Source: Aristolochia californica (taxonomy: Eukaryota; Streptophyta; Magnoliopsida; Piperales; Aristolochiaceae). From it: 64,000 nt of DNA. The notes under the pieces are model-generated. The model saw only the letters and a program-made list of their open reading frames with translations, ran no database searches and was not told where the DNA came from. The DNA lies in NCBI GenBank assembly GCA_029961685.1, contig JARWKL010000010.1, forward strand, positions 19,117,931-19,181,930. The letters are read 5' to 3'. The position numbers were made by a program, and so were the translations under genes. Positions 1 to 13,000 of the stretch are shown piece by piece (within the stretch, counting starts at the first letter, position 1; the number at the start of each line of letters is the position of its first letter).

Positions 1-17
1 TCGTCAGGATCCTCTGG
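1..17 (-). pseudogene. ORF3 C-terminal scrap (outer part of the split copy)
   Basis: These bases match the minus-strand ORF3 sequence near its C-terminus (coding for Glu-Asp-Pro-Asp-Glu) seen at about 51340 and 57257. The same ORF3 resumes at 2075, so this copy was split by the plus-strand block at 18-2074. The rest of its C-terminus lies outside the window. Confidence 0.75.
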
Positions 18-777
18 AGGCAAATTGAGAAATGTGAAAGAACATCATCTTAATTTCCTGCATAAAGAAATTCAATTTTTAACCCTTGAATAGCAGCTGG
101 AAACTATAGGTATAAAAGAGAAAATTAGTTCTCTTCAGAAATTATTAACCCAAAAAATTTGTAGTGACATTCCTACAGCTTTTTGGGATCGACATAAATA
201 TATTGTCTCTTTACCATATATTGATGAGTTCAATGAAAGAACCATTCCGACAAAGGCAAGACCTAGTCAAATGAAACATGCTTTGCTAGATCTTTGCAGA
301 AAGGAAATCCAAAATTTATTGGATAAAAAATTAATTAGAAAATCTAACTCTCCATGGAGTTGTACTGCTTTTTATGTTAATAAAAATACAGAGAAGGAAC
401 GAGGTGTTCCTTGATTAGTGGTTAATTATAAACCACTCAATGATTGTTTGCGATGGATTCGCTATCCTATCCCAAATAAAAAAAATTTATTAGACAGATT
501 ATTTTCTGCTAAAATCTTTTCCAAATTTGATTTGAAATCTGGATATTGGTAAATTCAAATTAATGAAAAAGATAAATACAAGATTGCATTCACTGTCCCT
601 TTTGGTCACTTTGAATGGAATGTTATGCCTTTCGGTTTGAAAAATGCTCCATCTGAATTTCAAAATATCATGAATGATATATTTGCTCCTTATTCTAAAT
701 TTACCATTATTTATATTAATGATATACTTGTTTATTCAGAATCGATTGATGCTCATTTTAAGCATTTACATGTTTTC
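18..777 (+). pseudogene. Pararetrovirus protease-end / reverse transcriptase fragment
   Basis: Reads as the stretch just after the protease followed by most of the reverse transcriptase fingers and palm, ending just past the catalytic motif. Relative to other copies it has in-frame stops at 91-93 (CAA to TAG), 412-414 (CGA to TGA) and 550-552 (CAA to TAA). The catalytic YIDD motif is YIND at 712-723 (GAT to AAT). It lost coding function through point mutations. At about 777 the RT sequence jumps directly to capsid sequence that normally lies about 2 kb upstream, a head-to-tail join. The family is Caulimoviridae, which replicate a circular DNA by reverse transcription. Confidence 0.85.
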
Positions 778-2074
778 ATCCAAGAAGGACTGACCTTATG
801 TAATGATTTAAAACTACAAGCTCAGCTTAAAAAACAAAATCTTACTGGAAAGAGAGAGCTTGGTGAATTTTGTGAACAGTTTGCCTGTGACACAGGACCA
901 CAACCTTCCCATCAAAGGAAGAGCAAACATGTCTCTCATACGAAGAGATCGGAACCCTACTCACACCAGAGTAGGAGATATCCTAAAAGACAGTCTCATC
1001 AAAAGACTCGTCAAGAATCTAGGAGACCTCCAAGATAGACCTCTTGTCAAAGACCACCTCCTAGAAGAAATCCTCCAGACAAAAAGAAAATTGTCTGTTA
1101 TAAATGTGGTAAATTAGGCCATTATTCTAATAGATGCAAAACAAAAGAGAAATTGAACCAATTACAAATAGATGAAGGATTGAGAATCCAGTTGGCTAAA
1201 ATTCTCTTAAATTCTGATTTTGGGGATGATCTTGATTATGCCTCATCCAGCCAATCAGAAGATGACCAAGATTGCAGTTGTTCTCATTTACAATCTGTGG
1301 CTCAAATGCATCAGATTAATGTTCTTACCACTGACCAACAATGTATGCTTGAGAACATTGATCAAGAGGAAGATCCTCAAACCAAAAGATATTTAATAAA
1401 AAAATATCTTGATCAAATTCAAAGTACTTCAAAGAATTCTCCCATTCAAGGAGTAAACCTTATTCTTTGAAGGAAATTATTGGTAGTTACGAAGACACTA
1501 AGTCTTCAAAACAACCAGTGTCAATCTCCTCATTACAAGGAGAAATTAAAGAAATCAAGCTTGAATTAAAAGAATTAAAACCCCTTTATAAAAAGCTTGA
1601 AGAAAAATGTGCAAACAATGTACAACAAGAAAAGAAATCTGAGGAATCTTTTTTGAATCAAATCACTAAAGTCATCCATCAAAGATGGCATACTGTGATT
1701 AATTTAGTTATTGATCAGAACTTTGTCATTCCTAAATTGATAGCTCTGATTGATAGTGGAGCAGACTTAAACTGCATCCAGGAAGGGTTGATTCCAACCC
1801 AATATTTTGAGAAAACAACTCAAACATTGGCCAATGCCAATGGAGACAAAATGAAAATTAAATATAATTAAATAATGCCTCCATCTGCACTAATGACCAA
1901 TGCATTATTACCGACTTTTTGTTAGTCAAAAATATGACTCAACAAGTCATATTAGGTACTCCTTTTCTGGAGAAAATAATGCCAATTAAAGGCATAGACA
2001 ACCATGGAATACATGGACAGGTTAATAATAAACCTATTTATTTCTCTTTCAAATCTCCTCCTCAAATTAGTTTT
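778..2074 (+). pseudogene. Capsid C-terminus, zinc knuckle and protease fragment
   Basis: Continues from the RT join with the capsid C-terminal stretch (IQEGLTLCNDLKLQ), an Arg/Lys/Pro/Ser-rich basic region, a complete CCHC zinc knuckle (CYKCGKLGHYSNRC, about 1100-1141), an acidic linker, a predicted coiled coil (EIKEIKLELKELK), and the aspartic protease active site (LIDSGADLNC, about 1747). One-base deletions near 1457 and 1866 break the frame. It stops about 16 bases before the point in the polyprotein where the fragment at 18 begins. Together 18-2074 therefore form a permuted, nearly complete circle of the capsid-to-RT segment. Confidence 0.85.
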
Positions 2075-3298
2075 ACTATCTGGTAAGAATTCATTAGCAT
2101 TATCATCATGCTCGGTACTATTAAAGTCTTCGATGTCTTCATCATCTTCTGCAACGGATGGTTCCGAAACTGACATGTTGTCCTCGGCAGGGTGAGATGA
2201 GGTGCCTTCATTGCACTTAGGCGTCATAGAATCCTTCATTGATTCTTATAATTTTTTCATAATATCTTTTTCCGAGATATTCGGAATCAAACTCTTTAAT
2301 TGATTTTTGAAACTTTCAAATAAATTATTGGAGTCATAATGGACGTCCGGGATGCGATGTAATCCAAGATTATTTTCATTTTGTATGATAGCAGACCCAA
2401 TTTCTGCGACTTTAGTATCAATATTTGAGAAATTTTTCCACCAACGAACATGGAATGTTCTTAATAATACAGGTAGACCTTTATCATTAAAGCCTATAGT
2501 ACAATCCCATCTCCAAATCCATGGTAAAGAAAATACCATAAAGAAGCTCAGACTATCCCAATTCTTTGGGGGGTTTTCATAACCCAGAGCTTTAAGCTCT
2601 GGATTGGATTGAGTCCATTTCACAAAACTAACCTTAATGGGTTTAGGTAATACTGAAATGGGTGGCCCAAATTTGTTCCACCAAGCAAATACCCAACTGG
2701 GTAGAGGTAAGGACCTCTGAAAGACATTCTTTTCCCATTGGAAAAACCATGAATGTCTATGGGAGGGATTTTGGTAATAAAAGGTATTATACCAAGAATC
2801 CATATAATCCCAATAATTAAATTCCTTATCATTAGGAACGTTAGCTGCTTTAGCTAAATCAAATTTTCCCCATGTTGAAGGATGCATGAATCTTTGTATC
2901 GTACATTTACTGTACGCTCTTGGGCTATCCCATTTAGCCACATTAGTCAGTGTATGATGCACTGATATAGAATTCAGGTGTACCAAAATGGATTCAAAGG
3001 AATACCATCATTTTCCTGCACGGATGGGACAATAGGCTTCTCCAAGCCATTTCTGTAACATCTCCCAGGAATCCAATGTACCCTCAAGGTCCTCTTCATT
3101 GAGGAGCAAAATAGTCTCCGTTTCTGGAAGAGTAATGTACTCTGGTTCGACTTCAAGTGTCTCCTTATACGACACGGGGGCTTTGCCCTTCTTGTCGGAG
3201 GAATTTCCTCATTCTTGATTTTTTCGGCCTCGGCCTCTTGATTGTTGATTACCACGTCCTCTCATTGGAAGTGGATTGCCCCTTGCGGAGTTATACAT
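2075..3298 (-). pseudogene. ORF3 (Trp-rich protein of unknown function), broken copy
   Basis: The ATG at 3298-3296 overlaps the end of the RNase H frame in the string ATGTATAA. The N-terminus is Arg/Gly-rich (RGRGNQQSRGRGRKN), followed by a stretch with DSWEMLQKWLGEAYCPIRAGK and a long Trp-rich domain (WDYMDSWYNTFYYQN, WFFQWEKN, WVFAWWNKFGPP, WRWDCTIGFNDK, VRWWKNF), then an acidic tail with a Ser/Asp-rich segment. The frame has a stop in the Arg/Gly-rich part (a TGA after KNQE) and the TGA at 3008-3010 shared with most other copies. The C-terminus is displaced to 1-17 by an insertion. I do not recognise a function. By position it corresponds to the extra ORF downstream of the polyprotein in some caulimovirids. 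Confidence 0.8.
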
Positions 3299-4013
3299 GA
3301 TTTTGACCCTGGAGAAATTCACGGGTTAGAAAATCAGGTAAGGAGTTTAATTCTCCTTTGATATGTTCTATATCAAAATCCAAGGCGCTTAATTCCGCCT
3401 GCCATCTGGCAAAGATTTGTTTGGAAGTAAGATTCTTCACATCCTTCTTAAGAATAGATTTTGCAGCCGAGCAATCAACTCTTAAAAGGAATTTCTGATT
3501 TAATAAATCATCTTGAAATTTATGTATGCACTTAATTATTGCCAAAATTTCTTTTTTTAGAGTGGAATAATTAATTTGTGCATCATGCCAATTGCCAAAG
3601 GTAAATCTAACAAGTTCTTCTTTACCTGTGGGATTTCTTTGTTTTAAAATGCCACCATTGCCTATATGGGAAGCATCTGTCTCTACAACCTTCGGATAAG
3701 AAGGGTTAGTTAGGTTAAGACAAGGAAGTTGTTTAACCTTACTTTTGATCAATTGGACTGCCTGTGTATGTTTAGGAGTCAAAGGCTCAGGATTCTTTCT
3801 GAGTCTTTTATGCAATATTGCGGAATCTTGGACAAGATGTGGATAATAATCTGCAATATAATTGAGACTTCCTAAAAATCTCTGAGGTTGAGTTTTCTCC
3901 AATAATTCATCAGGAAACTTAGAGGCAAACTCAATGCTTCGATCAATGGGAACTATTTTTCCCTTGTGAATATTGTGACCTAAAAATCTAACAGAGGTCT
4001 GAAATAATTTCAT
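3291..4013 (-). pseudogene. RT C-terminal part and RNase H, 5'-truncated
   Basis: An open stretch of 240 codons carrying the RT thumb/connection (FLGHNIHKGKIVPIDRSIEF, LQRFLGSLNYI-like) and the RNase H domain. The latter shows the DAS motif in VETDASHIGNGG, FARWQAELSALDFDIEHIKG and the terminal SLPDFLTREFLQG. RNase H degrades the RNA strand of the replication hybrid. Upstream RT sequence is missing: at 4007-4013 the RT runs into satellite within a shared TTTCAT. It ends in TAA at 3291-3293, overlapping the ORF3 start. Confidence 0.88.
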
Positions 4014-7000
4014 CTTTCTTTCTATATTTCATGTCACTTTCTATATTTCATCTTTCTTTCTATATTTCATTTTACTTTCTATATTTCATCTTTTTTTCTA
4101 TATTCCATGTTACTTTCTATATTTCATCTTTCTTTCTATATTTCATTTTATTTTCTATATTCCAACTTTTTCTCAATATTTCATATTTATTTTTATATTT
4201 CATTTTATTTATATATTAAATTTTACTTTCTATATTTCTTCATTCTTTCAGTATTTCATTTTACTTTTTATATTTCATCTTTCTTTCTATATTTCATTTT
4301 ACTTTCTTTATTTCATCTTTCTTTCTATATTTCATTTTACTTTTCTATATTTCATCTATCTTTCATTATTTAATTTTACTTCCTAAATTACGTCTGTCTT
4401 TTTATATTTTATTTTAATTTCTATATTTCGTTTTACTTTCTATATTTCAAGTTATGTTTTATATTTCATTTCATTTTTCTATATTCGTCTTTCATTTTAC
4501 TTTCTATATTTCATCTATCTTTCTATATTTCAAGTTACTTTCTATATTTCATCCTTCTTTCTATATTTTATTTTATTTTTTAATTTCATCTTTCATTCTA
4601 TATTTCATATTTCTTTTAGTGTTTCATTTTATTTCCTATATTTCATCTTTCTTTTTATATTTTATTTTAATTTCTTTATTTGATATTTCTTTCTATATTT
4701 CATTTTTCTTTCTATATTTCATGTTACTTTCTATATTTCATCTTTCTTTCTATATTTCATTTTTTTTTCTATATTTCGTCTTTCATTCTATATTTCATTT
4801 TACTTTCTATATTTCAAAGTTTTTTCAATATTGCATATTTATTTTTATATTTCATTTTTTATATATTTAATTTTACTCTATATTTCATCTTTCTTTAAGT
4901 ATTTCATTTTATTTTCTATATTTCATCTTTCTTTCTATATTTTATTTTAATTTCTTTATTACATTTTTCTTTATTTATTTCATTTTACACTCTTTGTTTC
5001 ATCTTTCTTTTTATATTTAATTTTACTTTCTAAATTTCATCTTTCTTTTTATATTTCATTTTACTTTCTATATTTCACCTTTCATTCTACATTTCATTTT
5101 AATTTCTATATTTCAACTTTTTTTCAACATTTCTTATTTATTTTATATTTCATTTTATTCATTTATTAAATTTTACTTTCTATATTTCATCTCTCTTTCA
5201 GTATTTCATTTTATTTTCTATATTTCATCTTTCTCTCTATATTTCATTTTACTTTGTTTTTTTTCATCTTTCTTTTTATATTTAATTTTACATTATAAGT
5301 TTCATCTTTTTTTCTATATTTCATTTTACTTTTTACATATCATCAAACTTTCTATATTTCATTTTACTTTCTATATATCATCAAACCTTCTATAATTCAT
5401 TTTATTTTCTATATGTCATCATACTTTCTATATTTTATTTTACTTTATATATGTCATCATATTTTCTATATTTTATTTTACTTTCTATATGTCATCATAC
5501 TTTCTATATTTCATTTTAGTTTCTATATTTTATCTTTCTTTCTATATTTCATTTTATTTTGTATATTTCATCTCTCTTTCAATATTTCTTGTTACTTTCT
5601 ATATTTCAACTTTCTTTCTATATTTTATTTCGTCTTGCATTCTATATTTCATTTTAGTTTCCATATTTCATCTTTCTTTCTATATTTCATATTACTTTCT
5701 ATATTTGATATTTCTTTTTATATTTCATGTTACTTTCTATATTTCATCTTTCTTTCTATATTTTATTTTACTTTCTATATTTCATCTTTCATTCTATATT
5801 TTATTTTATTTTATATTTCATTTTTATGTTTATATTTTTTCACTATTTCATTTTACTTTCTATATTTCATCTATTGTTCTATATTTTATTTTACATTCTT
5901 TATTTCGTTTTAGTTCCTATATTACATTTTTCTTTCTATATTTTATTTTAATTTTTATATTTGATATTTCTTTGTATATTTCATATTTCTTTCTATACTT
6001 CATGTTACTTTCTATATTTCATCTTTCTTTTAATATTTTATTTTATTTTCTATATTTCATCTTACCTTCTATATTTCATTTTACTTTCTATATTTCAACT
6101 TTTTTTCAATATTTCATATTTATTTTCATATTTTATTTTATTTATATATTAAATTTTGCTTTCTATATTTCATCTTTCTTTCAGTATTTCATTTTACTTT
6201 CTTTATTTCTTCTTTCTTTCTATATTTCATTTTACTTTTTTATTTCTTCTTTCTTTCCATATTTCATTTTACTTCCTATAATTCATCTTTCTTTTAGTAT
6301 TTCATTTTAGTTTCTATATTTAATCTCCCTATCTATATTTCATTTTACTTTCTATATTTGATCTTTCTATCTATATTTCATTTTTCTTTGTATATTTCTT
6401 TTTATTTTTTATACTTCAACTTTTATCTAATATTAAATTTTACTTTCTATATTTTATCTTCCTTTTTATATTTCATTTTACATTCGATATTTCATCTTTC
6501 CTTCTATATTTTCTTTTTCTTTCTTTATTTTAACCTTCTTTCTATATTTCATCTTTCTTTCTATACTTCTTTTACTACTTTCTATATTTCATTCTACTCT
6601 CTATATTTCATCTTTATTTCTATATTTTATTTTACTTTCTTTAATTCTTCTTACTTTCTATATTTCATCATACTTTCTATATTTTATTTTACTTTCTATA
6701 TTTCATCTTTCTTTCTATATTTCATCTTTCTTTCTATATTTCATTTTACTTTTTATATTTTATCTTTCATTATATATATCATCTTTCACTCTATATTTCA
6801 TTTTGGTTTCTATATTTCATCTTTCTTTCTATATTTCATAAAATTTTCTATATTTTGTCATTCATTCTATATTTCATTTTACTTTCTATATTTCAAGTTT
6901 TTTTCAATATTTCAAATTTATTTTTATATTTTATTTTATTTATATATTAAAATATACTTTCTATATTTCATCTTTCTTTCAGTATTTCATTTTCTTTTCT

Positions 7001-10000
7001 ACATTTCTTATTTATTTCTATATTTCATTTTACTTTCTTTATTTCATCTTTCTTTCTAAATTTCATTTTACTTTCTTTATTTCATCTTTCTTTCTATATT
7101 TCATTTTACTTTCTTTATTTCATCTTTCTTTCTTTATCTAATTTTTGTTTCTAAATTTCATCTATCTTTCTATATTTCGTCTTTTATTCTATATTTCATT
7201 TTATTTTCTATGTTTCATCTTTCTTTTAGTATTTCATTTTAGTTTCTATATTTAATCTTTCTATCTATAATTCATTTTACTTTTTATATTTGATCTTTCT
7301 TTCTATATTTCCTTTTTCTTTGAATACTTCATTTTATTTTTTATACTTCAAATTTTATTTAATATTACATTTTACTTTCTATATTTTATCTTCCTTTTTA
7401 TATTTCATTTTACTTTCTGGATTTATTCTTTCTTTCTATATTTCCATTTTCTCTCTTTATTTTAACCTTCTTTCTATATTTCATCTTTCTTTCTATACTT
7501 CATTTATTACTTTCAAAATTACGTCTGTCTTTTTATATTTCATACTACTTTCTATATTTCATTTTACTTTCAATATTTCAGTTTTCTTTCTATATTTAAT
7601 TTTACTTTCTATATATCATCATACTTTCTATATTTCATTTTACTCTCTATATTTCATCTTTATTTCTATATTTCATTTTACTTTCTATAATTCTTTTTAC
7701 TTTCTATATATCATCATACTTTCTATATTTTATTTTACTTTCTATATTTTATTTTACTTTTTATATTCTATCTTTCATTATATATATCATCTTTCTTTCT
7801 ATATTTCATTTTGGTTCTATATTTCATCTTTCTTTCTATATTTCATAAAATTTTCTACATTTCGTCATTCATTCTATATTTCATTTTACTTTCTATATTT
7901 CATTTTTTTTAATATTTTATATTTTATTTTAGTTATATATTAAAGTAAACTTTCTATATTTCATATTTCTTTCAGTATTTCATTTTACTTTCTACATTTC
8001 ATCTTTATTTCTATATTTTATTTTACTTTCTTTATTTCATCTTTCTTTCTATATTTTATTTTACTTTCTTTATTTCATCTTTATTTCTATATTTAATTTT
8101 TTTTTTCTAAATTTCATCTATCTTTCTACCTTTCATGTTACTTTCAATATTTCATCTATCTTTCTACATTTCATGTTACTTTCAATATTTCATCTATCTT
8201 TCTACATTTCATGTTACTTTCAATATTTCATCTATCTTTCTATATTTCATTTTAGTTTCTATATTTCATCTTTTATTTTATATTTCATTTTACATTCTAT
8301 ATTTCATCTTTCTTTTAGTATTTTATTTTAGTTTCTATATTTAATCTTTCTATCTATATTTCATTTTACTTTCTATATTTGATCTTTCTTTCTATATTTC
8401 CTTTTTCTTTGAAAACTTCATTTTATTTTTTATACTTCAACTTTTATCTAATATTACATTTTACTTTCTATATTTTTTCTTCCTTTTTATATTTCATTTT
8501 TCTTTCTATATTTCAATTTTCTCTTTATTTTAACCTTCTTTCTATATTTCATCTTTCTTTCTATACTTCAATTATTACTTTCTATATTTCATCTTTCTTA
8601 CTATATTTCATCTTTCTTTCTATACTTCAATTATTACTTTCTATATTTCATCTTTCTTACTATATTTCATGTTACTTGCTATATATCATTTTTCTTACTA
8701 TATTTTATTTTACTTTCTATATTTCATCTTTTTTTCTATATTTCATTTTACTTTCTATAATTCATATTTCTTTCAGTATTTCAATTTATTTTCTATTTTT
8801 CTTCTTTCTTTCTATATTTTATTTTACTTTCTTTATTTAATCTTTCTTTCTATATTTCATTTTACTTTCTATATATCATCTTACTTTCTCTATTTCATGT
8901 TACTCTCTATTTTTCATCTTTCTTTCTATATTTTATTTTACTTTCTATATTTCATTTTAGTTTCTATATTGCATTTTACTTTCTATATTTAATTTTACTT
9001 TCTATATTTCATCTACCTTTCTACATTTTATCTTTCAGTCTATATTTCTTGCTACTTTCTATATTTCATTTTACTTGCTATATTTCATCTTTCTTTCTAT
9101 ATTTCATGTCACTTTCTATATTACATCTTTCTTTCTATATTTCATTTTATTTTCTATATTTCGTCTTTCATTCTATATTTCATATTAATTTCTATATTCC
9201 AATTTTTTTTTCAATATTTCATATTTATTTTGTAATTTATTTATTTTATATATTAAATATTACTTTCTATATTTCAACTTTCTTTCAGTATTTCATTTTA
9301 TTTTCTATATTTCATCTTTCTTTCTATATTTATTTTTTCTTTTTTATTTCATTTATCTTTCTTATTTTCGTTTTACTTTCTTTGTTTCATCTTTCTTTTT
9401 ATATTTCATGTTACTTTCTATATATCATTTTCTTACTATATTTTATTTTACTTTCTATATTTCATCTTTCTTTCTATATTTCATTTTACTTTCTATAATT
9501 CATATTTCTTGTTGTATTTCAATTTATTTTTTATATTTCTTCTTTCTTTCTATATATCATTTTACTTTCTTTATTTCATCTTTCTTTCTATATTTCATTT
9601 TACTTTCTATATATCATCTTACTTTCTATATTTCATGTTACTCTCTATTTTTCATCTTTCTTTCTATATTTTATTTTACTTTCTATATTTCGTTTTAGTT
9701 TCTATATTGCATTTTACTTTCTATATTTAATTTTACTTTCTATATTTTATCTTTCTTTCTACATTTTATTTTTCTGTCTATATTTCTTGTTACTTTCTAT
9801 ATTTCATATTTCTTTCTATATTTTATTTTACTTTCTATATTTCATCTTTCTTTCTATATTTCATTTTACTATCTATATTTTATCTTTCATTCTATATTTT
9901 ATCTTCTTTTCTATATTTCATTTTACTTTCTATATATCTTATTATATTTCATTTAAGTTTCTATATTTCATCTTTATTTCTTTATTTCATGTCACTTTCT

Positions 10001-13000
10001 ATATATCATTTTTCTTTCTATTTTTCATTTTACTTTCTATATTTCATCTTTTTTTCTATATTTCATTTTACTTTCTATATTTCAGCTTTCTTTCTATATT
10101 TAATTTTACTTTCTATATATCATCTTACTTTCTATACTTCATTTTACTCTCTATATTTCATCTTTCTTTCGATATTTCTTTTTACTTTCTATATATCGTC
10201 ATACTTATTATATTTCTTTTTACTTTCTATTTATCATCGTAGTTTCTATATTTCATTTTACTTTCTATATTTCATCTTTCTTTCTATATTTCATTTTACT
10301 TTCTATATTTTATCTTTCATTAAATATATCATCTTTCTTTCTATATTTCGTTTTGGTTTCTACATTTCATCTTTCTTTCTATATTTCATAAAATTTTCTA
10401 TATTTCGTCATTCGTTCTATATTTCATTTTACTTTCAATATTTCAAGTTTTTTTCAATATTTCTTATTTATTTTTATATTTTAATTTATTTATATATTAA
10501 AATTTACTTTCTATATTTCTTCTTTCTTTCAGTATTTCATTTTACTTTCTACATTTCATCTTTATTTCTATATTTCATTTTACTTTCTTTATTACATTTT
10601 TTTTCTATATTTCTTTTTACTTTCTTTATTTCTTCTTTCTTTCTATATTTAATTTTACTTTCTCAGTTTCATCTATTTTTTTATATTTTATTTTACTTTC
10701 TATATTTCATCTATCTTTCTAGATTTCATGTTACTTTCGGTATTTCATCTTCCTTTCTATATTTCAATTTATTTTCTATATTTCATCTTTTTTTTGTGTC
10801 ATTTTGGTTTCTATATTTCATCTTTCCTTCTATATTTTATTTTACTTTGATATTTATTTCTATATTTCATTTTACTTTCTTTATTTCATCTTTTTTTCTA
10901 TATTTAATATTACTTTCTAAATTTCATCTTTCTTTCTATATTTTATTTTACTCTCTATATTTCATCTTTCTTTCTATATTTCTTTTTACTTTCTATATAT
11001 CATCATACTTTCTATATTTTATTGTACTTTCTATATTTCATCTGTCTTTCTATATTTCATTTTACTTTTTATATTTTATCTGTCATTATATATATATATA
11101 TCATCTTTCTTTCTATATTTCATTTTGGTTTCTATATTTCATCTTTCTTTCTATATTTCGTCATTCATTCTATATTTCATTTTACTTTCTATATTTAAAA
11201 TTTATTTCAATATTTCTTATTTATTTTTATATTTTATTTTATTTATATATTAAAATTTACTTTCTATATTTCATCTTTCTTTTAGTATTTCATTTTACTT
11301 TCTACATTTCATCTTTATTTCTATATTTCATTTTATTTTCTTTATTACACATTTTTTTCTATATTTCATTTTACTTTCTTTATTTCATCTTTCTTTCTAT
11401 ATTTAATTTTACTTTCTCAATTTCATCTATCTTTTTATATTTCATTTTACTTTCAATATTTCATCTATATTTCTACATTTCATGTTAATTTCTGTATTTC
11501 ATCTTCCTTTCTATATTTCAATTTATTTTCTATATTTCTTCTTTCATTCTATATTTTATTTTACTTTGTATATTTCATCTTTCTTTTTGTGTTTCATTTT
11601 AGTTTCTATATTTCATCTTTCCTTCTATATTTCATTTTACTTTCTATATTTGATATTTCCTTCTATATTTCATTTTACTTTCTTTATTTCATCTTTTTTT
11701 CTATATTTAATTTTACTTTCTAAATTTCATCTTTCTTTCTACACTTCATTTTAGTCTCTATATTTCATCTTTTTTTCTATATTTCATTTTACTTTCTATA
11801 TTTTTTTTTACTTTCTATATATCATCATACTTTCTATATTTCATTTTACTTTCTAAATTTCATCTTTATTTTATTATTTAATATTACGTTCAGTATATCA
11901 TTTTTCTTACCATATTTCATTTTAATTTCTATATTTCATCTTTCTTTCAGTATTTCATTTTATTTTCTATATTTCTTCTTTCTTTTAGATTTCATTTTAG
12001 TGTCTATATTTCTTTTTTCATTCTAAATTTCATTTTACTTTCTATATTTGATATTTCTTTTTATATTTGATATTTCTTTTTATATTTGATCTTTCTTTCT
12101 ATATTTCATTTTTCTTTGAATATTTTATTTTATTTTTTATATTTCAACTTTTATTCAATATTACATTTTACTTTTTATATTTTATCTTCTTTTCTATATT
12201 TCATTTTACTTTCTATATATCTTCTTAATTTCTATATTTCATTTTACTTTCTATATTTCATCTTTCTTTCTTTATTTTAACCTTCGTTCTATAATTCATC
12301 TTTCTTTCTATACTTCATTTTACTTTCTACATTTCATCTTTCTTTCTTTATTTCATGTGTTTTTCTATATGTCAAAGTTCTTACTATATTTCATTTTACT
12401 TTCTTTATTTCATTTTTTTTTTTGTTTTTCATTTTACTTTCTATTTTTCATCTTTCTTTCTTTATTTCATTTTGCTTTCTATATTTCATCTTTCTTTCTA
12501 TGTTTCATTTTATTTTCTATATTTCATCTTTCTTTTTGTATTTAATTTTACTTTCTATATATCATCTTACTTTCTATATTTCATTTTACTCTATATATTT
12601 CATCTTTCTTTCTATATTTCATTTTACTTTCTAAATTTCATTTCACTTTCTATATATCATTTTACTTTCTATATTTTATTTTTCATTCTATTTTTCATCT
12701 TTCTTTCTATATTTCATTTTAACTTCTATATTTCCTCTTTCTTTCTATATTTCATGCACTTTCTATATTTCATCTTTCTTTCTATATTTCATGTTACTTT
12801 CTATATTTCATCTTTCTTTCTATATTTCATTTTATTTTCTATATTCCAACTTTTTCTCAATATTTCATATATATTTTTATATTTCATTTTATTTATATAT
12901 TACATTTTACTTTCTATATTTCTTCATTCTTTCAGTATTTCATTTTACTTTTTATATTTCATCTTTCTTTCTATATTTCATTTTACTTTCTTTAATTCAT

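Noticed and set aside
2974..3255. 93-codon minus-strand frame starting MVINNQE
   Set aside because: Alternative frame over the Arg/Gly-rich start of ORF3; the ATG at 3298 with the ATGTATAA overlap gives the real frame.
9989..11488. 499-codon frame of hydrophobic residues in the satellite
   Set aside because: Phe/Ile/Tyr/Ser/Leu only, 19-residue period, overlapping equivalents in other frames, no start context. It is explained by the 57-nt cycle of a T/C-rich 19-bp satellite.
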